Shown here piece after piece: positions 7,014-12,014 of a stretch of 12,014 bases of DNA; position 1 is the first letter of the stretch; each line of letters starts with the position of its first letter. The translations under genes and the position numbers were made by a program. The DNA comes from an uncultured Rickettsiales bacterium (GTDB lineage: Bacteria > Pseudomonadota > Alphaproteobacteria > UBA8366). The DNA lies in assembly GCA_913046825.1 (NCBI GenBank), contig CAJWTF010000121.1, positions 1 to 12,014 on the forward strand. Reading direction: 5' to 3'. The notes beneath the pieces were generated by a model. It saw nothing but the letters and a program-made list of their open reading frames with translations, ran no database searches and was not told where the DNA came from.

Positions 7014-8099
7014 ATGCGAGATTTGGAGTTTGGATGGTTCCTGCCGACGCGGGGCGACACTTTGGATTACGCCATCCCACAGCAGGTTCCGCCGTCACTG
7101 GAGATGTTCGAGCGGGTTGTAAAGACGGCCGAGGATAATGGGTTCGAATATATTTTGTTGCCCGTCGCCGCCGCCTGTTGGGATGCTTGGCTGACCAGCG
7201 CGTTGCTGATTCGCCAAACGAAATCAATCCGGATGCTGGTGGCTGCGCGACCGAGTTATATCAATCCAGTGCTCTTGGCGAAAATGATTGCGACCTATGA
7301 TCAGATGTCCGAAGGGCGGATTTCCATCAATTTGATCGCAGGGCAGAATGAGGTTGAGAATCTTGCCGAAGGCGTTGGTCTCGACAAGGATGCGCGTTAC
7401 GAGGTGATGGCAGAAGAGGTCGAAATCTGCAAGGCGCTTTGGGCGACACGGGAGAAGATCGATTACGACGGCAAGCATTACCAATTGAAGCAAGCGCACA
7501 TCGGGCCTGAGATTTATCAAAAACCTCATCCGCAATTTTATCTCGGCGGAGGGTCTGGGCAGGCGGCGGAACTGTCAGCGAGGCATTCCGACGTGCACTT
7601 GTTTTGGGGCGATACGGTAGAGCGCGTCGAACAGAATATCGCCGAGATGCGGGTGCTGGCCGCCAAATACGGTCGTGCGGAGGAAATAGGCTTCGGCATG
7701 CGCCTACAGATCGTCTGCCGGCAGGACGAGGCTGATGCCTGGGACGTGGCCGAGGGTCTCGTGCGCAATGTCACGGACGAGCAAAAGGAAGTTATTCGAA
7801 CACATTTTGCGAACTCTGTGGCGAACCAGCGTGTCCGTCAGTTGGCGGATGAGTACGGAGAGATGATCGCGCCGCATATGTGGACTGGTTTGACCAAGGC
7901 TCGTCCGGGCGCCGGGATTGTCATCGTCGGCACGCCGGAGCAATGCGCCGAAACCTTGCAAGGATATATCGATATCGGGTGTCACTCGTTTTGTATGTCG
8001 GGATATCTTCACGACGAAGAAGCTGAGCGTTTCGGTAAATGGGTTCGCCCGCTGCTTTCTGACCGCAATCCGGGGCGGCTCAAACCCCTGGCTGCTTAG
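7014..8099 (+). CDS. SsuD-like FMNH2-dependent monooxygenase (LLM family)
   Basis: This 361-residue TIM-barrel protein aligns end to end with alkanesulfonate monooxygenase SsuD, which uses reduced FMN and oxygen to release sulfite from alkanesulfonates. Matching elements are FGWFLPTRGD (6-15), CWDAWL (55-60), LVAARPSYINPVLLAK (75-90), LSARHSDVHLFWGD (187-200), FGMRLQIVCR (227-236), ARPGAGIVIVG (296-306) and SGYLH (329-333). Residues equivalent to SsuD Cys54, Trp196, Arg226, Arg297, Tyr331 and His333 are kept, but His11 is replaced by Arg13 and His228 by Gln232, so the substrate may differ from alkanesulfonates. ATG 7014 begins at the first barrel strand, with GGGGA about nine bases upstream. 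No ssu transporter or flavin reductase gene is nearby in the window. It is divergent from the other luciferase-like gene and convergent with hyuA. Confidence 0.87.
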   Translation: MRDLEFGWFLPTRGDTLDYAIPQQVPPSLEMFERVVKTAEDNGFEYILLPVAAACWDAWLTSALLIRQTKSIRMLVAARPSYINPVLLAKMIATYDQMSEGRISINLIAGQNEVENLAEGVGLDKDARYEVMAEEVEICKALWATREKIDYDGKHYQLKQAHIGPEIYQKPHPQFYLGGGSGQAAELSARHSDVHLFWGDTVERVEQNIAEMRVLAAKYGRAEEIGFGMRLQIVCRQDEADAWDVAEGLVRNVTDEQKEVIRTHFANSVANQRVRQLADEYGEMIAPHMWTGLTKARPGAGIVIVGTPEQCAETLQGYIDIGCHSFCMSGYLHDEEAERFGKWVRPLLSDRNPGRLKPLAA

Positions 8100-8217
8100 C
8101 ACCGGTTATGTAGACGGGTGACAGATTCTTTGAGTGCACAATCCAGGTAATGCTTTGTTACGGGAAAAATGCGATTGATTGGTGGCGCAGCAAGAGCGGA
8201 TAATCTGCGTTCACTTT
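8100..8217. other. Convergent intergenic gap without a recognisable terminator
   Basis: These 118 bases lie between the stops of the SsuD-like gene and hyuA. I found no GC-rich hairpin followed by a T run for either direction; the best stem, GTAA paired with TTAC around 8147-8161, is only four bases. Termination may be Rho-dependent or the transcripts may overlap. Confidence 0.5.
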
Positions 8218-10308
8218 TTATTCAGTCGATATGATGAGGTTCCGTGCGCTGTCCACTTCCGCTGTAAAATCGGGCGGAAGAATGAGCGTCGATTCCACTT
8301 CCTCAATGATGCTGGGGCCGTCAAGCTTGGTCGCAGGCTGCAATCCGTAGCGGTCAAAAACCGGCGTCTCGATGAAGCCGCTATCCGACCCAAACCAAAC
8401 CGCGCGGCTTCCCTTTGCTTGGGTTGCATCGAAAGTGCGTGACGTGTTTTCGGTGCCGGAAATTGCGTCCAGCAGCGGTGGTCTAGGACCGCTTACGACG
8501 ACCCGCCACGTGATGACTTCGGGTGGCATGCCTTCCGTTCGGCCGAAACGCTGTCGGTAGCTCGCCTCGAATACGGCCTTTATTGCGGCACTGTCGCCGG
8601 TACGAATTGCGCTTTCCTCGATGGGCGCTTCGACCTCGTAGCCCTGCCCGACATAGCGCATCATCGCACCGTAGCGAACAGTGATGTCCGGGACCGATAC
8701 GCCCGCGTTGCGGACCAGTTCCCGCCCACGATCCGTCAGCTGGTCGGTGAGAGTGGCGATTTCACGCCAATCGACCGCATCGAGGCGGGCCATGTTGGTC
8801 TGCGCGAACTCAAAGGATATCGGCGAGCCCAACATGCCGATGGCCGAGGCGACTCCGGCGCCGAGCGGACAGATGAGACGGTCGATTCCCATTTTTTGCG
8901 CCAAACTGCAGGCGTGGACCGGCCCGGCGCCGCCAATGGGCACCATTTTAAAGCGGGCAATGTTCAGGCCTTTTTCGATGGCATGGATGGCGGCTGCTTG
9001 CGCCATATTACCAGTGACGGTCTCGTGGATGCCCCAGGCGGCGTCTTCGACGGAGATACCCAAGGGGTCGGCGAGCTTAGTACGGATCGCTTCAATGGCG
9101 GCCGATTTGTCGAGATGCATCGCGCCGCCGAGAAAACTGTCGGCATCGAGATACCCCAAGATGAGGTCTGCGTCGGTGACCGTCGGCTCTGTGCCGGCCT
9201 TACCGTAGCAGACCGGACCCGGGTCTGAACCCGCGCTGTCCGGGCCGACCTGGATCAGGCCCAATCGGTCAATGCGCGCGATGCTGCCACCGCCGGCACC
9301 GATTTCAATCATGTCGATGGCCGGGATCTGTAATGGCAGGCCGCTGCCCTCTGCAAAGCGGAAGACGCGGGCGACTTCGAAGCTCGCGGATCGTTGCGGC
9401 TCGCCGTGTTCAATCAAGCAGGCCTTGGCCGTGGTGCCGCCCATATCGAAACACAATAGATCGTGCTCGCCGGAGACACCGCCATAGAGGACGGCGGCCT
9501 GTGCGCCCGCTGCTGGCCCCGATTGCACCAGCCGGATCGGGAATTCCGTTGCCGTGTCGTGGCGCACCGTTCGTCCGTCGGAGAGGACGAGCAGCAAGTC
9601 GCAACCGATGGCCATTTCGGCCAAGCCGTCGACCAGTCGTTCCACATAGCGTTTGAAGATCGGATGGACATAGGCATCGGCGACGGTGGTCGAGCTGCGC
9701 TCGTACTCGCCCATCTCGGCGCTGACGACGGAAGATAAGGAAACGGAAAGATCAGGTGCGATCTCCGCCAGTCTGTTCTTGATCGCCAATTCGTGAGCGG
9801 GATTCCGATAGGCGTGTAACAGACAGACGGCGATGGATTGGACATCGTTGGCTTGGAAGGCGGCGGCGATATCGTCCAACTCATCCAACGCCAATGGCGT
9901 CAGAACATTGCCGTCCGCGTCCAACCGTTCGGTGATCTCGGCCCGCGCCGCTCGTTCGGCGATGGGTGTTGGCATTTCGATTGCCAGGTCGAACAGGTCG
10001 TAGCGCCACTCCCGGCCGATTTCCAGCACGTCGCGAAATCCCCGCGTCGTTATCAGTCCGGTCTTCACGCCCTTCCGCTCGATCAAGGCGTTCGCCACCA
10101 GGGTGGTTCCGTGAATGACCGCTTCGACATCCGTCGGGGCGATGCTGTGTTCGTTCAGGATGTGCCGGATGCCGTCCATCACCGCGCGCGAGGGATCGTC
10201 TGGTGTGGTCAGCAGTTTGGTGTTCCGGGTTTCCCCAGCGTCGATGTCCCAGAGCACGACATCCGTGAAGGTGCCGCCGATATCGACGCCAATACGTACT
10301 TTACTCAT
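8218..10308 (-). CDS. hyuA: HyuA-type hydantoinase/oxoprolinase, ATP-binding subunit
   Basis: The 696-residue protein belongs to the hydantoinase A/5-oxoprolinase family of ATP-dependent cyclic amide hydrolases, which also includes acetone carboxylase subunits. It has the actin-like phosphate-binding loop DIGGTFTD (9-16), HGTTLVANALIERKG (66-80), an N-terminal Hydant_A_N-like region to about 180, a second nucleotide loop FDMGGTTAK (287-295), EIGAGGGSIA (335-344), GPDSAGSDPGPVCYG (355-369), GGAGPVHA (459-466), and a C-terminal domain with RYVGQGYEVE (551-560). Length is normal for the family. ATG 10308 starts directly before the conserved barrel and overlaps the end of hyuB by eight bases, so translation is probably coupled; the Shine-Dalgarno match is poor. 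The exact substrate (hydantoin, N-methylhydantoin, 5-oxoproline or another lactam) cannot be told. The segment at 240-246 reads VLSDGRT where many relatives have a QSNGG-like motif. Confidence 0.92.
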   Translation of the reverse strand: MSKVRIGVDIGGTFTDVVLWDIDAGETRNTKLLTTPDDPSRAVMDGIRHILNEHSIAPTDVEAVIHGTTLVANALIERKGVKTGLITTRGFRDVLEIGREWRYDLFDLAIEMPTPIAERAARAEITERLDADGNVLTPLALDELDDIAAAFQANDVQSIAVCLLHAYRNPAHELAIKNRLAEIAPDLSVSLSSVVSAEMGEYERSSTTVADAYVHPIFKRYVERLVDGLAEMAIGCDLLLVLSDGRTVRHDTATEFPIRLVQSGPAAGAQAAVLYGGVSGEHDLLCFDMGGTTAKACLIEHGEPQRSASFEVARVFRFAEGSGLPLQIPAIDMIEIGAGGGSIARIDRLGLIQVGPDSAGSDPGPVCYGKAGTEPTVTDADLILGYLDADSFLGGAMHLDKSAAIEAIRTKLADPLGISVEDAAWGIHETVTGNMAQAAAIHAIEKGLNIARFKMVPIGGAGPVHACSLAQKMGIDRLICPLGAGVASAIGMLGSPISFEFAQTNMARLDAVDWREIATLTDQLTDRGRELVRNAGVSVPDITVRYGAMMRYVGQGYEVEAPIEESAIRTGDSAAIKAVFEASYRQRFGRTEGMPPEVITWRVVVSGPRPPLLDAISGTENTSRTFDATQAKGSRAVWFGSDSGFIETPVFDRYGLQPATKLDGPSIIEEVESTLILPPDFTAEVDSARNLIISTE

Positions 10309-11965
10309 CGGCGCTAGATGTCCCGTCAAGATCGTAAACTGCGCTCGCCTTCTCCCGGCTCAAAAGACCTCGTGCGACATCGCGCTTGACCGCGTCTTGG
10401 GTTCGTTCGTCCGGTGAATGCAGGCCGCCGCCGCCCGGCATTTGGAAGGTTGCAACATCGCCGGTCTTTAGCAACTGTCGCGACTTGGCGGGGATTACTT
10501 GATCGTTGACGAGATCCAATCCGGGCGCACCGCTCTGGCCGCCGAGCAGGCCACGCGGCGGATAGGTGATACGTTCGTGGCGGATGGTCATGGTGATCGG
10601 CTCCGTTGCCAGCGACTTGAAGGAGAGCCGTTGCGCGTCCCCGCCCCGGAACTTTCCTTCACCAGCGGTGTCGGGCACAAAACATTTCTCGGTGACCAAC
10701 AGCGGCGCTTGCGCTTCGAACAACTCGACCGGTTGGTTGGAGACGTTGCTTGGAAAACTCAAACAGCCGGGCCCGTCGCCGTTCGGCCGCGCGCCATGAC
10801 CGCCGTTCATGAAGAACATTTTAACGAAGGGTGTGTTGTTCCTCTCATCGACGCCTTTGAAATACACGTTCCATAAGGGAGAGCCGGATTCGGCGATGAC
10901 CCGGTCCGGTAGGACAGCGCTCACGGCGCCGAAGATCGCCGGTGGTGCGTAGTGCCCTGACAAGTGACGGCCCCAAACCGGGGCGGGGCGGCTCGCGTTC
11001 AACAAACACCCTTCGGGCGCGCGGACGGTCACCGCTTCGAACGATCCGCTATTGTTCGGCGCCGACGGATCCAAAAGGCATTTCAGCGCAAAGCACGAAT
11101 ACGCGTAGGTGTAGTTCATGACGCTGTTGATCGGGAACTTGATCTGCGGTGACGTGCCCGCGAAATCGATATCAATGGCGTCGCCCGCAATGGTGACGGT
11201 GCACCGGATGGTCAGCGGAGCGTCGAAACCGTCAACCTGAAACGAATCGCTATACGATCCGTCTGGTAAATCGGCGATCACGTCCCGCATGCTCCTCGCG
11301 GAGCGAGAGATGATCTCGTCGATGACCTGGTCGAAATCATCCAGGCTCTCTTCCTCCAAGACCTTCAACAGTTTTTGCTGGCAGTCGTAATAGGCGGCGA
11401 ACTGCGCCCGGATATCGCCGAGTGTCTCGCTCGGCGCGCGCAGGTTCTCGTTGATGAAGTCGAGCACGAGTGAATTCTCTTGGCCTTCCTCGACGATCTT
11501 GCAGATCGGAATACAGAGGCCTTCCTCATAACAATCCTGGGCGCTTGGCGAGGGCGCACCACCGATATCAACTGTATGGGCGGTGCTGCCGGCAAAGGCG
11601 ATCAACCGTCCGTCGGCGAAGATCGGGCAGATCATGGAGATGTCATTCAGGTGACCGGTGCCGATCCAGGCGTCGTTGGTGATGACCACATCACCGGGCT
11701 TCAATGTTTCCGCCGGGAATTTCTCCAGCACGGCTTCCAGTGTCCGGGGCAAGGTGCCGATAAAACTCGGGATGCTGCGCCGGGATTGCACGAATTGACG
11801 GCCGTGCCGGTCCAACAGGCTGAAGGCCATGTCGTAATTGTCACGCACCACGGTGGAGAATGCAGCTCGGATAAAGGTCTCGGAGACCTGATCGACGATG
11901 CCGTTGAGGCGCTGCCAAATCAGGCCGAGCCGGATCGGATCGATAACCGAACTTTGCTCAGCCAT
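10301..11965 (-). CDS. hyuB: HyuB-type hydantoinase/oxoprolinase, second subunit
   Basis: This 554-residue protein matches hydantoinase B, the partner that with HyuA hydrolyses cyclic amides at the expense of ATP. Family segments are NDAWIGTGHLNDIS (97-110, usually NDPYxGGTHxxD), STAHTVDIGGAPSP (127-140), EGLCIPICKI (148-157), NENLRAPSETLGDIRAQFAA (172-191), NGGHGARPNGDG (387-398), PDTAGEGKFRGG (431-442), and the C-terminal GGGGLHSPDERTQDAV (511-526) followed by DVARGLLSREKA (529-540). The start ATG 11965 fits the family, although no good ribosome binding site is visible in CCCCAGTCTACA just upstream. A TAA at 11980-11978 on the same strand could end a preceding operon gene. hyuB precedes hyuA, opposite to some operons, and the two overlap by eight bases. 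It is cytoplasmic; substrate unknown. Confidence 0.92.
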   Translation of the reverse strand: MAEQSSVIDPIRLGLIWQRLNGIVDQVSETFIRAAFSTVVRDNYDMAFSLLDRHGRQFVQSRRSIPSFIGTLPRTLEAVLEKFPAETLKPGDVVITNDAWIGTGHLNDISMICPIFADGRLIAFAGSTAHTVDIGGAPSPSAQDCYEEGLCIPICKIVEEGQENSLVLDFINENLRAPSETLGDIRAQFAAYYDCQQKLLKVLEEESLDDFDQVIDEIISRSARSMRDVIADLPDGSYSDSFQVDGFDAPLTIRCTVTIAGDAIDIDFAGTSPQIKFPINSVMNYTYAYSCFALKCLLDPSAPNNSGSFEAVTVRAPEGCLLNASRPAPVWGRHLSGHYAPPAIFGAVSAVLPDRVIAESGSPLWNVYFKGVDERNNTPFVKMFFMNGGHGARPNGDGPGCLSFPSNVSNQPVELFEAQAPLLVTEKCFVPDTAGEGKFRGGDAQRLSFKSLATEPITMTIRHERITYPPRGLLGGQSGAPGLDLVNDQVIPAKSRQLLKTGDVATFQMPGGGGLHSPDERTQDAVKRDVARGLLSREKASAVYDLDGTSSADE

Positions 11966-12014
11966 TGTAGACTGGGGTTAGCCAGTGAGCGAAAGCGTCG
12001 TTGCGGCCGCGCAC

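Noticed and set aside
7014..8099. RutA pyrimidine oxygenase
   Set aside because: The FLPTxGD, CWDAWL and SGYLH segments fit SsuD rather than RutA, and no other rut genes are present.
8100..8217. Bidirectional terminator between the convergent genes
   Set aside because: The best stem is four bases and no T run follows, so a terminator cannot be supported.
11966..12014. End of an upstream minus-strand gene at the right edge, possibly stopping at 11980-11978
   Set aside because: Only about 12 codons are visible and all three frames are open for part of the stretch, so neither frame nor product can be decided.

Overview
The window looks like an accessory metabolic region of a free-living, moderately GC-rich bacterium (near 58-60% GC by eye, not counted). 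The mix of two luciferase-like oxygenases, a HyuA/HyuB hydantoinase pair, a TTC38-like protein and an FdrA cluster suggests an alphaproteobacterium, probably environmental or marine. That assignment is an inference from gene content; no rRNA or marker gene is present. No tRNA, IS element, CRISPR array or phage gene was seen. Nearly all of the sequence is coding, and no gene-free stretch exceeds about 200 bases.

Layout, left to right. Positions 1-6812 hold seven minus-strand genes, transcribed right to left. In transcription order they are a TIGR03619-type luciferase-like oxidoreductase (6812-5856), a short DUF445 membrane protein (5795-5109), a TTC38-like tetratricopeptide protein (5065-3785), a 59-residue FdrA C-terminal-domain protein (3720-3541), a DUF1116/AllG protein (3524-2274), FdrA/AllF (2277-784), and a DUF2877/AllH protein that starts at 771 and runs off the left edge. 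Gaps are 60, 43, 64, 16, -4 and 12 bases, so at least the last four genes form one tight operon. A 201-base divergent region (6813-7013) separates this block from a plus-strand SsuD-like monooxygenase (7014-8099). After a 118-base convergent gap come hyuA (10308-8218) and hyuB (11965-10301) on the minus strand, overlapping by 8 bases.

How the genes may work together. FdrA, DUF1116 and DUF2877 are the three families of the E. coli AllF-AllG-AllH complex, which splits oxalurate with phosphate into oxamate and carbamoyl phosphate at the end of anaerobic allantoin breakdown. Here the complex sits beside two flavin-dependent oxygenases and an ATP-dependent hydantoinase/oxoprolinase-type enzyme. 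A reasonable but unproven reading is a catabolic island for nitrogen-containing or cyclic ureido/amide compounds: oxygenases open or activate the substrate, the hydantoinase hydrolyses a cyclic amide, and the carbamoyltransferase recovers carbamoyl phosphate. No carbamate kinase is in the window, and no single pathway can be proven from it.

The most notable points are the split FdrA, whose C-terminal domain is a separate small gene placed upstream of allG, the coupling of this cluster to TTC38 and DUF445 genes, two substituted active-site positions in the SsuD-like enzyme, and a dyad-containing divergent regulatory region.
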